The notes beneath the pieces were generated by a model that did no database searches, was not told where the DNA came from, and worked only from the letters and a program-made list of their open reading frames with translations. Of a stretch of 44,378 nt of DNA, positions 23,386-31,004 are shown in pieces. The position numbers were made by a program, and so were the translations under genes. The DNA is from Planctomycetota bacterium (GTDB lineage: Bacteria > Planctomycetota > J058 > JAJDCQ01): the NCBI GenBank assembly GCA_029260755.1, contig JAJDCQ010000101.1, positions 1 to 44,378 on the forward strand, read 5' to 3'. Within the stretch, counting starts at the first letter, position 1; each line of letters opens with the position of its first letter.

Positions 23386-23414
23386 TTGACAAGCCTGACG
23401 CGTCGCGTTAGACT
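23386..23414 (+). promoter_or_regulatory. Sigma-70-type promoter of the phasin-like gene
   Basis: TTGACA at 23386-23391, a 17-bp spacer, then TAGACT at 23409-23414. This is a perfect -35, optimal spacing and a good -10. Transcription would begin near 23421, leaving a ~90-nt leader before the AGGAGG-supported start at 23510. It is the clearest promoter in the window. Confidence 0.75.
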
Positions 23415-23509
23415 CTGGCGAAATGGCGCACCGCGTAACACCCCACGCGGCGCGATCCGCGCTCCGACGGAGCTTCGGCAGACGAAAGACGAAGGGCAGG
23501 AGGAGAACC

Positions 23510-23899
23510 ATGACGATGACCGACGAGACCGTCGGCACGAGCTCGGGCGAGGCCACGAGCAACGGCCGGAACAACCCCGTCTTCGAGCTGGTCCGCAAGG
23601 TGGCCCTCGCCAGCGTTGGCGCGGTCGTCCTCGCTCAGGACGAGCTCGAGGAGCTGATCAACCGCCTCGTCGAGCGGGGCGAGATCGCCGAGCGCGACGG
23701 CCGCAACCTGATCAGCGACCTGGTCGAGAAGAGAAAGACCGCGACGAAGGAGTCGTTCCAGTCGGTCGGGACCGAGGTCGACGGGACGATCGAGCGCGTC
23801 CTTCACCGGGTCAACATCCCCACCAAGACCGACATCCAGTCGCTCACCGCGAAGATCGACGAGATCGGTCGTCGCCTCGACGAGCTCGTCGGCCGCTAG
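23510..23899 (+). CDS. Phasin-like polyhydroxyalkanoate granule-associated protein
   Basis: 129 residues, predicted helical throughout. A short hydrophobic helix (VFELVRKVALASVGAVVLAQ, ~24-43) leads into an amphipathic coiled coil, and the C-terminal motif RVNIPTKTDIQSLTAKIDEI is typical of the PhaF/PhaI (poly(hydroxyalkanoate) granule-associated) phasin family. Such proteins coat PHA granules and control their size and number. ATG 23510 is chosen for the strong AGGAGGAG at 23499-23506; an in-frame ATG at 23423 lies at the predicted transcription start and lacks a ribosome site. The next gene is a PhaR-like regulator 148 bp downstream, whose C-terminus carries the same IASKADIETL-type coiled-coil motif. 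No PHA synthase is in the window. The same fold also occurs in proteins annotated only as coiled-coil. Confidence 0.78.
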   Translation: MTMTDETVGTSSGEATSNGRNNPVFELVRKVALASVGAVVLAQDELEELINRLVERGEIAERDGRNLISDLVEKRKTATKESFQSVGTEVDGTIERVLHRVNIPTKTDIQSLTAKIDEIGRRLDELVGR

Positions 23900-23999
23900 G
23901 CCGAGCTCGCAAAGTCACTGCGGCGGGCCTGGCGCCCGGTCATTCGTCGGAGAGGTTCCCGCCGCCGACGAGGACTGGATGTCCAGGCGCGTCGCCGTG

Positions 24000-24005
24000 T
24001 ACAAT
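24000..24005 (+). promoter_or_regulatory. Possible -10 box of the PhaR-like gene
   Basis: TACAAT at 24000-24005 lies 42 bp upstream of the GTG start at 24048 and just before an AT-richer patch. At 17-bp spacing the -35 position reads CTGGAT or nearby, a poor match, so this may be an activator-dependent promoter or chance. It is consistent with choosing the downstream GTG start. Confidence 0.38.
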
Positions 24006-24047
24006 TCGACGCATCGCGACACGACATCGCATCCGGAGGCGGGCCCC

Positions 24048-24662
24048 GTGCGCACCATCAAGCGTTACTCCAACCGCAAGCTCTACGATACCGAGGAGAA
24101 GCGGTACATCACGCTCGATCAGATCGCGACGCTGGTCCGTGATGGGCTCGACATCAAGGTCATCGACAACCAGTCCGGTGAGGACCTCACCACGGTGACC
24201 CTCAGCCAGATCCTCGTCGAGCAGGAGAAGAAGAAGAGCGGCGCCCTGCCGAAGTCCTTCCTCACGAAGCTGATCCAGCGTTCCTCCAGCTCGATCGTCG
24301 ATTACGTCCGACGGACCGTTTCGACGTGGGCGCCGGGCGGCGCCGAGACCCTCAGCGAGGAGCAGATCGACGAGCGCGTCGACCGGCTCGTCAGCGACGG
24401 CGAGCTCTCGGCCGAGGACAGCCACAAGGTGCGCGAGGATCTCAAGACCCGCGCCGCCGACTACAAGCGCAAGTTCGACGAGTTCGTCGAGCGGCGCGTC
24501 CACGACGTCCTCGGCACGCTCAACATCGCGAGCAAGGCCGACATCGAGACGCTCGTCTCCCGCCTCGAGCAGCTCCAGACCCGCCTCAACCACATCCGCC
24601 CGATCAGCAGCGACGGCTCGGATGCCGCGGCCTCCAGCAGCCGCGACGCCTCGAAGACCTAG
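24048..24662 (+). CDS. phaR: PhaR-like PHA/PHB synthesis regulator (PHB accumulation DNA-binding domain)
   Basis: 204 residues. The N-terminal ~60 residues are the conserved PHB/PHA accumulation regulator domain: RTIKRYSNRKLYDTEEKRYI then TLDQIATLVRDG and the D..SGEDLT..TLSQI motif. In proteobacteria PhaR binds DNA and PHA and represses the phasin gene until granules form. The C-terminal half (~100-185) is a coiled coil with a phasin-like IASKADIETLVSRLEQL segment, so it may also bind granules. GTG 24048 is preceded by GGAGGC at 24035-24040. The frame is open from 23979, but the conserved domain starts at the GTG. Being just downstream of the phasin gene supports a regulator/target pair. Confidence 0.87.
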   Translation: MRTIKRYSNRKLYDTEEKRYITLDQIATLVRDGLDIKVIDNQSGEDLTTVTLSQILVEQEKKKSGALPKSFLTKLIQRSSSSIVDYVRRTVSTWAPGGAETLSEEQIDERVDRLVSDGELSAEDSHKVREDLKTRAADYKRKFDEFVERRVHDVLGTLNIASKADIETLVSRLEQLQTRLNHIRPISSDGSDAAASSSRDASKT

Positions 24663-24688
24663 GCTCGGGCCGCCGACGGGTCTTCGCG

Positions 24689-25363
24689 GTGCCCCTCGAG
24701 GAGCTCGTCTCCCGAACGATCGGGCCGGCTCTTCGCCGGCTCGGCTTCCTCGAGCGCGGGCTGGCGTTCCACCGCGAGCGTGAGGGCAACGTCGCCACGA
24801 TCCGGTTTCGACGGAGCGGCGGCGCGCCCGAGGGGATCACCCGCTTCACCGTCAACGTCGGCGTGTTCTCGCGCCAGCTCCACCAGGAGCTCGGCCGCTT
24901 CGAGCCGCTCGACCCGGTGACCGACCTCCCCGCCGACGCCGACGCGCAGGTCCGCCGGCGCCTCGGGTTCCTCGTGCCGGGGCGCGCGAACGACGTCCTC
25001 TTCGACCTCGACGCGCGGACCGACGAGGCGGCGCTCGCCGAGCAGGTGCGCGCGCTCCTCGATGCCCACGCCCTCCCGTTCCTCGACGCGCGCGACGACG
25101 ACGAGAAGCTCCGCGACCGCTGGCTCGAGGAGTGGCACGAGGGAGGAAGCCGTCCCGGCCTCGGCCTCGCGCTCCTCCTCGCCCGCCTCGGCCCCCGCTC
25201 CGAGCTCGCGGCGTGCCTCCAGGAGCTCGACGCGGCGGTGCCGACGATGGCGGTCGGGATGCGCGCGTCGGTGGACGCGCTCATCGAGGAGCTCGGCGAG
25301 GGGCTGGAGTCGGGGTTCGACTCCGGCGTCGACTCGGGGGTCGACTCGGGCGTCGAGGAGTGA
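24689..25363 (+). CDS. DUF4304-like protein
   Basis: 224 residues, cytoplasmic. LVSRTIGPALRRLGFLERGLAFHRE, then a GNVATIRFRRS strand and RFTVNVGVFSRQL, matches my memory of the DUF4304 pattern (L...LGF...G..f.R......QF..S.....FtvNlgv). Family function is unknown; members often occur near toxin-immunity or phage genes, which I do not see here. The C-terminus ends in a low-complexity array of DSGV units (~25311-25360), probably from slippage of a 12-bp repeat. GTG 24689 is the first start after the PhaR stop, 26 bp downstream, so it is probably on the same transcript. Confidence 0.72.
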   Translation: MPLEELVSRTIGPALRRLGFLERGLAFHREREGNVATIRFRRSGGAPEGITRFTVNVGVFSRQLHQELGRFEPLDPVTDLPADADAQVRRRLGFLVPGRANDVLFDLDARTDEAALAEQVRALLDAHALPFLDARDDDEKLRDRWLEEWHEGGSRPGLGLALLLARLGPRSELAACLQELDAAVPTMAVGMRASVDALIEELGEGLESGFDSGVDSGVDSGVEE

Positions 25364-25364
25364 G

Positions 25365-25476
25365 CTCACGCAAAGGCGCGGTGATTGATCTCACGCAAAG
25401 GCGCAAAGGCGCAAAGACGGCGCGTCAGCAACACCTCGGCGCGCGAGCTTTGCGCCTTTGCGCCTTTGCGTGAGAT
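25365..25476. repeat. Inverted repeat of GCGCAAAG-type (29-bp perfect arms)
   Basis: 25388-25416 is a perfect reverse complement of 25448-25476, with a 31-nt centre. Each arm is a run of the 8-bp word GCGCAAAG preceded by TCTCACGCAAAG at the outer end. A partial extra copy of the outer arm lies at 25365-25380. It sits immediately after the DUF4304-like stop codon and before the M42 peptidase end (convergent genes). No gene is seen in this 169-bp gap. Confidence 0.92.
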
Positions 25477-25532
25477 TCATCGTCGTCGGCGAAGCCGACA
25501 TCACTGCCATCACCTTCCATCAATCCGCGCCG

Positions 25533-26747
25533 CTAGAACTCCTCCGCGAGCGCCTCGACCAGCCGCGCCAGGTTCCACACGTCGCGCAGGTCGACCGTCT
25601 CGACGGCCGTGTGCGCGCTCCGGAGTGGCCAGCCGATCGCGAACGAGCGCGCCCCGTCCGGCACCCACGCCGAGGCGTCGTTGCCGCCGCCGGTCACGCC
25701 GATCTGGATCGGGATGCCGTGGGCGCGGGCGATCTTGCGGACGGCGGCGACGTCGGCAGGCCGCGCCATGTGGCTGCGGTCCGAGACCCGCATGACGGGC
25801 CCCTCGCCGTGCTTCGCGTGCGAGCTACGCGGGTCCTCGGTCGGCGCGTCGCTCGTGACGAAGCTGTCGATCGCGAAGACGACGCGGGCGCCGCCCTTGG
25901 CGAGATACTGACGCGCGAGCGCGGCCGACCCGCGCAGGCCGACCTCCTCCTCGACGACGAAGGCGAAGACGAGCTCCTTGTCGCGAAGCCGCTCCGCCGC
26001 GCCGCTCGCGACGAGCTTCCGGAGCGCCAGGATCTGCGCGGTGCAGCCGACGCGGTCGTCCATCGCGCGCCCGCTCGCCCGGTGCTTCCCGAGGCGGTCG
26101 AGCTCCTTCACGACGTTGATCGGGTCGCCCTTCTGGATCCCGAGCTTCTTCACGCCCGCCGCGTCGTCGGCGCCGACGTCGATTCTCAGATCCTCGAGGC
26201 GCACCGGCTGAGGCTCGGGCGGGGCCGCGGGCTGGCCCGGCTGCGCGGCGGGGCGCTCGGGAGGCGGGCGGGGCGTGACGACTCCGTGGACCTTGCCCTT
26301 GCCCGTCCGGATGACGACGGCGCGCGCGTCGAAGTAGCCCGGATCGAAGCCGCCGCGTCCGCTCACCGTCAGCAGCCCGTCGTCGCCGATCTCGGTGACG
26401 ATGAAGCCGATCTCGTCCATGTGCGCGACGAAGACGATCCGCTCGCCCTCGGCGGCGTCCTGCCCGCCGAGCGTGACGACGACGTTGCCGCGCGGGTCGA
26501 CCCGCGGCGTCACGCCCTCGGGCAGGAGCTCCCGGATCGCGCGGGCGACCGGCTCCTCGTGGCCGCTCACGCCGTCGGCCTCGATGAGCGTCTCGAGCAC
26601 CTCGACGAGCGCCTCGATCTCCTCGGCGGGCGCCGGCGTCGGCTCGTCATCGCGCGCGGCGAGGGGCGCGCTCGCTGCGCCGAGGACGATCGCCGCGGCG
26701 AGGGCGATGATGGCGCCGAGGCGGGTGGTTCTGTCGTTGGTGCTCAT
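25533..26747 (-). CDS. M42-family metallo-aminopeptidase, exported
   Basis: 404 residues. An N-terminal hydrophobic segment (~11-30) with an A-rich cleavage site suggests export, unusual for a family that is mostly cytosolic. Metal and catalytic motifs are all present: AHMDEIG (H109, D111), AMDDRVG (D230), VVEEEVG (E266-E268), AIDSF (D294) and RSAHTAVE (H379), plus the GGGND motif. M42 (glutamyl/TET-type) peptidases are dinuclear-metal aminopeptidases that form large tetrahedral assemblies. A P/A/Q-rich insertion (~160-183) interrupts the middle of the protein. Its ATG overlaps the stop of the upstream paralogue (ATGA), so translation is probably coupled. Confidence 0.92.
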   Translation of the reverse strand: MSTNDRTTRLGAIIALAAAIVLGAASAPLAARDDEPTPAPAEEIEALVEVLETLIEADGVSGHEEPVARAIRELLPEGVTPRVDPRGNVVVTLGGQDAAEGERIVFVAHMDEIGFIVTEIGDDGLLTVSGRGGFDPGYFDARAVVIRTGKGKVHGVVTPRPPPERPAAQPGQPAAPPEPQPVRLEDLRIDVGADDAAGVKKLGIQKGDPINVVKELDRLGKHRASGRAMDDRVGCTAQILALRKLVASGAAERLRDKELVFAFVVEEEVGLRGSAALARQYLAKGGARVVFAIDSFVTSDAPTEDPRSSHAKHGEGPVMRVSDRSHMARPADVAAVRKIARAHGIPIQIGVTGGGNDASAWVPDGARSFAIGWPLRSAHTAVETVDLRDVWNLARLVEALAEEF

Positions 26748-27988
26748 CGGAACGGACCGTCCTTCTCCGGCGTGGGCTCGGGGTCCTTCTTCGGCGTCTC
26801 GGGAGGCTTCTCGCCCTCGGGGGGCTTCTCGCCCTCGGGCGGCTTCTCGCCCTCGGGCGCCGCGCCCACGATGTCGGTCTCGAGCAGCGCCGCGAGCATC
26901 CGCGCGAGGGCGTCGATGTCCCGGAGGTCGATCACCTCCGAGGGCGATCGGTGGTGGCGCGCGGCGATCCCGGCGACCGCGATCGAGACGCCTCGCCCGC
27001 CTCCACCCGGAGCGCCCTCGACGAGCTGGACCGGGATGTCGCGGTCGAGGCAGAGATCGATCAGCCGCTTCGCGATCGGACCGCTCGGCTGGCCGTCGCG
27101 AACGGCGACGACGACGCCCTTGCCCGGGGTGACGCCGAGCGACGCGTTCGCCGTCTCGAGGAGGAGGACGCCGCCGCGGGGCTGGGTCTGGCGGAGGGTG
27201 CGGGCGAGGCCCGCGTTGCCGAACCAGCGCCGCGTCGTGAACGCCGCCCAGCGCTCGGACTCGCCGGGGCGCGGCTGGCTCTTCGCCTGCTCGAGGGCGC
27301 GGGCGAGGGCGAGCGCGGTCGCCCGATCGCCGATGTAGGGGCCGGTGACCCGGGAGCCCGCGAGCGGGACGAGGCGCTTGCGGAACGTGACGGGCGTGTA
27401 GACGAGGTCCTCGACCTCCGCCCGGTCTTCCGCGCCGACGTCGACCCAGATCCGCGACAGGGGGTCAGGGTTTCGCGGCTCGCCGGGGCCGCGGATGAAG
27501 CCGAGGTGGATGCTCGGCGTCACGACGGCGCCGACGCGCAGGCCCCGGTCGGTCGCGACGTCGACCTTGCGCCCCATGAGGTACTGACTCGGCGCCGAGA
27601 CGCCGGCCGGCATCAGCCGGAGCAGGCCTTCGTCGGTGACGCCCGAGACGACCCAGCCCGGTTCGTCGAGGTTGCTCACGACGAGCAGCCCGCCGGCTCG
27701 GGGGTTGGTCCCCTTGGCGACGGGGACGATCAGGTTGCCGAGGTTGTCGGTGCTCGACGCCTCGGCGGCCCAGGCCGGCAGCCGGCCGCGGACGTGCTCG
27801 CGGAGGGCATCCTCGAACCCGGTCGGCGCCGGGATCGCGACGAACGCCTCGAGCTCGTCCCGGAGCTTCGAGGTCGCGTCATCGTCCGCGCGCGCGGCGA
27901 GGGAGAGCGCTCCGCAGGCGGCGGCGAACAGGGCCGCGGCGGCGAGGACCGGGAGCCGGCGAGGCCCCCACGGGCGGGTCGACGACAC
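26744..27988 (-). CDS. M42-like paralogue with degenerate active site (probable pseudopeptidase)
   Basis: 414 residues with a signal peptide (~11-32) that contains a weak lipobox-like AAAC25. It keeps the M42 framework (..PAPTGFED..REHV, LDEPGWVV, VDVGAEDR, VIDLRDIDALARML). Key positions differ from its neighbour: the AHMDEIG histidine is N106 (SNLDEPG), DDR is GDR (220-222), the catalytic EEE is TTRRWFG (251-257), and AIDSF is replaced by LLETANA; only the last histidine region (HH 345-346) remains. Two of the metal ligands and the general base are therefore missing, and catalysis as in M42 is unlikely. A role as structural partner or regulator of the overlapping active peptidase is inference. 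The C-terminus carries GEKPPE tandem repeats. AGGAGG at 27994-27999 supports GTG 27988. Confidence 0.85.
   Translation of the reverse strand: MSSTRPWGPRRLPVLAAAALFAAACGALSLAARADDDATSKLRDELEAFVAIPAPTGFEDALREHVRGRLPAWAAEASSTDNLGNLIVPVAKGTNPRAGGLLVVSNLDEPGWVVSGVTDEGLLRLMPAGVSAPSQYLMGRKVDVATDRGLRVGAVVTPSIHLGFIRGPGEPRNPDPLSRIWVDVGAEDRAEVEDLVYTPVTFRKRLVPLAGSRVTGPYIGDRATALALARALEQAKSQPRPGESERWAAFTTRRWFGNAGLARTLRQTQPRGGVLLLETANASLGVTPGKGVVVAVRDGQPSGPIAKRLIDLCLDRDIPVQLVEGAPGGGGRGVSIAVAGIAARHHRSPSEVIDLRDIDALARMLAALLETDIVGAAPEGEKPPEGEKPPEGEKPPETPKKDPEPTPEKDGPFR
26803..26858 (-). repeat. 18-bp tandem repeat encoding GEKPPE units
   Basis: Three near-identical 18-bp units encode GEKPPE near the C-terminus of the M42-like paralogue, followed by a P/E/K-rich tail. 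It is likely variable in number by slippage, and probably a flexible, surface- or partner-contacting tail. Confidence 0.8.
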
Positions 27989-28041
27989 GAGCGCCTCCTG
28001 GTCGCGGCGGGCGGCGGAGATCGTCGCGGGAGCCCGCCCGG

Positions 28042-28815
28042 TCAGGGACGGCCGCTGTGGAACTCGGCGTAACGCCTGAGGATGTAGTCGATGATGACGT
28101 TCTTCTCGAAGAGGGGGATCCGGGTGAAGTGCATCCCCATCCCGTGGGCGCCCTCGCCGCGGCGCGCCCAGAGAATCGTCGCGACGACGTCGATCTCCCG
28201 GGGGTAGGAGTCGAGCTTGAAGCCGAGGTTGACCTTCGTCTGGACCGGCAGGAGCTTGTCCGTGCGGACGAAGGCGCCCTCGGGCCCGAGGTTGACGATC
28301 GTCACCTCGTACTCCTCGAGATCGATGGGCTCGGGCGGGCCGCTCGGCTTCGCGGGCTTCTCGTCCCTGGTCGCCTCGGCGTCGGAGTCGTCCTTCTTCG
28401 CGTCGGCGTCCGCGTCGGCCTTCTTGGCGTCAGAGTCGCCCTTCGTGGCCTCGGAGTCGTCCTTCTTGGCCTCGGAGTCGTCCTTCTCGGCGTCGGAGTC
28501 GGCCTTCTCGGCGTCGCCGTCCTTCGTCTCCCCGTCGGACTCGGCCGCCGCCTCGTCCTTCTTGGAGTCGGCGTCGCCCTTGCCGTCGCCCGCCTCGGCG
28601 TCGTCCGCCTTCGCCTCATCGGCGGGCTTCTTGCCGCCCTCGGCGTCGGCGTCGGCCGGCTTCGACTTCGCTTCTTCGGCCGGGGCCTTGGCTTGCGCCT
28701 TGGACGCGGGCTTCTCCTCGCCGGGCTCCGGCGGGATCGGCCTGACCTTGGCCTTGATGTTGGTCTCGAGACGACGGAAACGCCGCTTCTCGGGACCCTT
28801 TCTTTCTGCCGCCAT
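28042..28815 (-). CDS. PilZ-like protein split by a long charged low-complexity insertion
   Basis: 257 residues, no signal peptide. The start has an RRFRRLETNIKAKV pattern (11-24), like the RxxxR first strand of PilZ domains that bind cyclic di-GMP. Residues ~28-165 are a highly charged, D/E/K/A/S-rich repeat of units such as KKDDSEA. From ~168 the PilZ fold resumes: VTIVNLGPEGAFVRTD (like D/NxSxxGxF), then KVNLGFKL, IDVVATILWAR, GMGMHFTRIP and a C-terminal helix FEKNVIIDYILRR. The N-x-G-x-x-G variant of the second c-di-GMP motif may weaken ligand binding. Predicted: a cytoplasmic c-di-GMP effector or an adaptor. The insertion could be phase-variable. ATG 28815 has GGGAG just upstream. Confidence 0.72.
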   Translation of the reverse strand: MAAERKGPEKRRFRRLETNIKAKVRPIPPEPGEEKPASKAQAKAPAEEAKSKPADADAEGGKKPADEAKADDAEAGDGKGDADSKKDEAAAESDGETKDGDAEKADSDAEKDDSEAKKDDSEATKGDSDAKKADADADAKKDDSDAEATRDEKPAKPSGPPEPIDLEEYEVTIVNLGPEGAFVRTDKLLPVQTKVNLGFKLDSYPREIDVVATILWARRGEGAHGMGMHFTRIPLFEKNVIIDYILRRYAEFHSGRP

Positions 28816-28874
28816 CCGCTCCCATCCCCTTGCGAATGCCCGCTTTTAACCGGTTCTTCCGGCCGCGGCGACAG

Positions 28875-28904
28875 AGCATAGCACGCGCTCGCCCCAAGCC
28901 GCAA
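28875..28904 (-). promoter_or_regulatory. Candidate promoter of the PilZ-like gene
   Basis: On the minus strand TTGCGG (28899-28904), an 18-bp spacer and TATGCT (28875-28880) form a plausible sigma-70-like pair ~60 bp upstream of ATG 28815. The match to consensus is moderate (3/6 and 4/6). Confidence 0.33.
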
Positions 28905-28942
28905 CCGGGCCAGGGGGTTCGATCCGCCGGCCTCGTCCGGGG

Positions 28943-29947
28943 TTACTTGCGGCCGGTCTCGAGGTAGAGGAGCGTCCCGCCGGCGGCCGCCGCCGGGAAG
29001 AGAAACACATTGATGATGGGTACGAGCGCGATCACGGCGACCACCAAGCCGAACCCGAGCGTCTCGGCGCGGTGCCGTTCGAGGAACGAGATCTTCTCGT
29101 GGAACGCGTAGCCGCGGCGACCGGTCGGAAGGTCGAGGTAGTCCCAGCTGAAGAACACGCTCTCGGGGATCGCATACCAGATGAACCCGCCGACGAGGGG
29201 AATGAACCACAGCGGCAGCAGGAAGACGATGATGATGATCTTGAGGGGGAGGATCATCACCGCGTGGAGGACCGCGACGATCAGCTCCCGGCTCACCTCC
29301 GTGCCGGCCGCCACTCCGGCGCCGACGAGGCCGCGCTCGACGGACTCGACATCCCGGAGCTCACCGAGCCAGTAGGCGTCGACGTAGCGGCTGATCATCT
29401 CGCTCGATGGGAGGCAACAGATCTTGGCGATCTCGAGGAGCGCCACCCACAGGACGAAGAACACGCCGACCCAGAGGAGCGCCGTGACCCCCCACTCCAT
29501 CCCCTCGCGGCCCCAGCCGTCCTCCCATCCGCCGGTCATCCACTCGGTGAGCCAGTCGCTCGCCTGACCGGTCACCCACATGAGCAGCACGAGCAGGATG
29601 CCGACGACCATCGGCGTGAGGACGAGCGGGATCAGCAGCCACGGCCAGAGGGCCGGGCGGGTGAGGGCGAAGCCGATCCCCCGGAACGCGTAGACGATCC
29701 CGCGGAAGAACCGGCTGACGGCGCCCGTCTCGCTCGGCGGCAGCGCCCTCGCGGGCATCGTCGTGCCGCACCGATGGCAGGGGGCGCCGCAGGCGGCGGC
29801 GGCCGCCTCGGCGGTCGGCTTGTGGCCGTCACGGGTCGGCCAGTTCCCGCACCGAGGGCAGCGGAGGACCGCCGGAGCGGGCGGCGGGGCCGGGGCCGGC
29901 TCGGGGGCGGAGGGCGCGTCGGCGGTCGGGGGGGCGGCGTCGGTCAT
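28943..29947 (-). CDS. Zinc-ribbon plus EI24/CysZ-like multi-pass membrane protein
   Basis: 334 residues. A P/A-rich start is followed by a zinc-ribbon-like CPRC (30-33) and CHRC (57-60) pair. The rest is a membrane protein with about four to five TM segments. The motif FFRGIVYAFRGIGFALTRPALWPWLLIPLVL (79-109 region) and the C-terminal end, with a second paired hydrophobic region and a ...GLVVAVIALVPIINVFLFPAAAAGGTLLY helix, match the EI24/CysZ family (sulfate permease CysZ and relatives). The zinc ribbon is not part of classical CysZ. Substrate is unknown, and no cys genes are nearby. Divergent from larE across 112 bp. Confidence 0.75.
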   Translation of the reverse strand: MTDAAPPTADAPSAPEPAPAPPPAPAVLRCPRCGNWPTRDGHKPTAEAAAAACGAPCHRCGTTMPARALPPSETGAVSRFFRGIVYAFRGIGFALTRPALWPWLLIPLVLTPMVVGILLVLLMWVTGQASDWLTEWMTGGWEDGWGREGMEWGVTALLWVGVFFVLWVALLEIAKICCLPSSEMISRYVDAYWLGELRDVESVERGLVGAGVAAGTEVSRELIVAVLHAVMILPLKIIIIVFLLPLWFIPLVGGFIWYAIPESVFFSWDYLDLPTGRRGYAFHEKISFLERHRAETLGFGLVVAVIALVPIINVFLFPAAAAGGTLLYLETGRK

Positions 29948-30008
29948 CGCGTGTTCGTGGAGGCGGGCGGGAGGCGGCCTCTACCGTCTCGACTCTTCGG
30001 AGCTGATG

Positions 30009-30035
30009 TTGTCACACCCGAAGCGCCAGTATAGC
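30009..30035 (+). promoter_or_regulatory. Candidate promoter of larE
   Basis: TTGTCA (30009-30014), a 15-bp spacer and TATAGC (30030-30035) precede the larE ribosome site. The spacer is short, so this is tentative. Confidence 0.33.
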
Positions 30036-30059
30036 ATGGCTCGCCTGGAGGTTGTGTTC

Positions 30060-31004
30060 ATGGCAACGCCCGAGGCGAGCTTCGCCGGCACCCGCCTGCC
30101 CGTGATCGGCGGGGCGGCGGCCGCGCCCGAGATCTCGACCGCACAGTCGGTCGGCAAGGACCGTCTCGACGAGGCGGAGGCCGCGCTCCGCGCGAGCGTC
30201 CGGATCCTCGGCGAGGAGGGAGCGGGCGTCGCGGTCGCGCACAGCGGCGGCGTCGACAGCGCGCTCCTCCTCGCGGTGTGCCACGAGGAGCTCGGCGATC
30301 GGTGCGTCGCGGTGACGGCCCGGTCGGGGAGCTACCCCGACGAGGAGCTCGCCGACGCCCGCCGCCTCGCGTCGGCCCTCGGCGCGCGCCACGTCGTCGT
30401 CGACACCGACGAGATGGCGCGCGAGGGCTACCGCGAGAACTCGACCGAGCGCTGCTACCACTGCAAGACCGAGCTCTTCGAGCACCTGCGCGCGATCGCG
30501 GACCGCGAGGGCCTCGGGACGATCGCCTACGGCGCCAACCTCGACGACGAGGGCGACCACCGGCCGGGTCACCGCGCAGCCGCCGAGTGGGGCGTGCGCG
30601 CGCCGCTCCTCGACGCGCGACTGGGCAAGGCCGAGGTGCGCGCGCTCGCGCGGCGTCTCGGCGTCGGCGTCTGGGACAAGCCCGCCTACGCGTGCCTGAG
30701 CTCGCGCGTCCCCTACGGGACCGCGATCACCGAGGAGACCCTCCGGCAGATCGAGGCGGCCGAGCGGGCCGTCCGCGGTCTGGGCTTCCGGCAGTTCCGG
30801 GTCCGCCACCACGACGCGGTCGCGCGGCTCGAGATCGCGCCCGACGAGCTGCCGCGCGCGTTCGAGCCGGAGACGCGCGCCGCCCTCGCCGCGGGCGTGA
30901 AGGCGGCCGGCTACTCGTTCTGCGCCCTCGACCTCGAGGGCTACCGGAGCGGGAGCATGAACGTCGGGATCGTCGCCGCCGCCAGGCCGACCGAGACCCG
31001 GTGA
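30060..31004 (+). CDS. larE: LarE-like ATP-dependent sulfur transferase
   Basis: 314 residues, cytoplasmic. PP-loop ATP-pyrophosphatase motif HSGGVDS (61-67), then RCYHCKTELF (131-140) and ACLSSRVPYG (211-220). LarE adenylates and thiolates pyridinium-3,5-bisdicarboxylic acid mononucleotide for the nickel-pincer cofactor. Cysteines C132, C135 and C212 fit the three-cysteine pattern of the [4Fe-4S] type (as in Thermotoga LarE) rather than the single sacrificial cysteine of the Lactobacillus enzyme; the type assignment is inference. LarB, LarC and the lactate racemase LarA are not in the window. ATG 30060 follows GGAGG at 30047-30051; the in-frame ATG 30036 lacks this. The stop overlaps the next gene's start (GTGA). 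Confidence 0.92.
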   Translation: MATPEASFAGTRLPVIGGAAAAPEISTAQSVGKDRLDEAEAALRASVRILGEEGAGVAVAHSGGVDSALLLAVCHEELGDRCVAVTARSGSYPDEELADARRLASALGARHVVVDTDEMAREGYRENSTERCYHCKTELFEHLRAIADREGLGTIAYGANLDDEGDHRPGHRAAAEWGVRAPLLDARLGKAEVRALARRLGVGVWDKPAYACLSSRVPYGTAITEETLRQIEAAERAVRGLGFRQFRVRHHDAVARLEIAPDELPRAFEPETRAALAAGVKAAGYSFCALDLEGYRSGSMNVGIVAAARPTETR

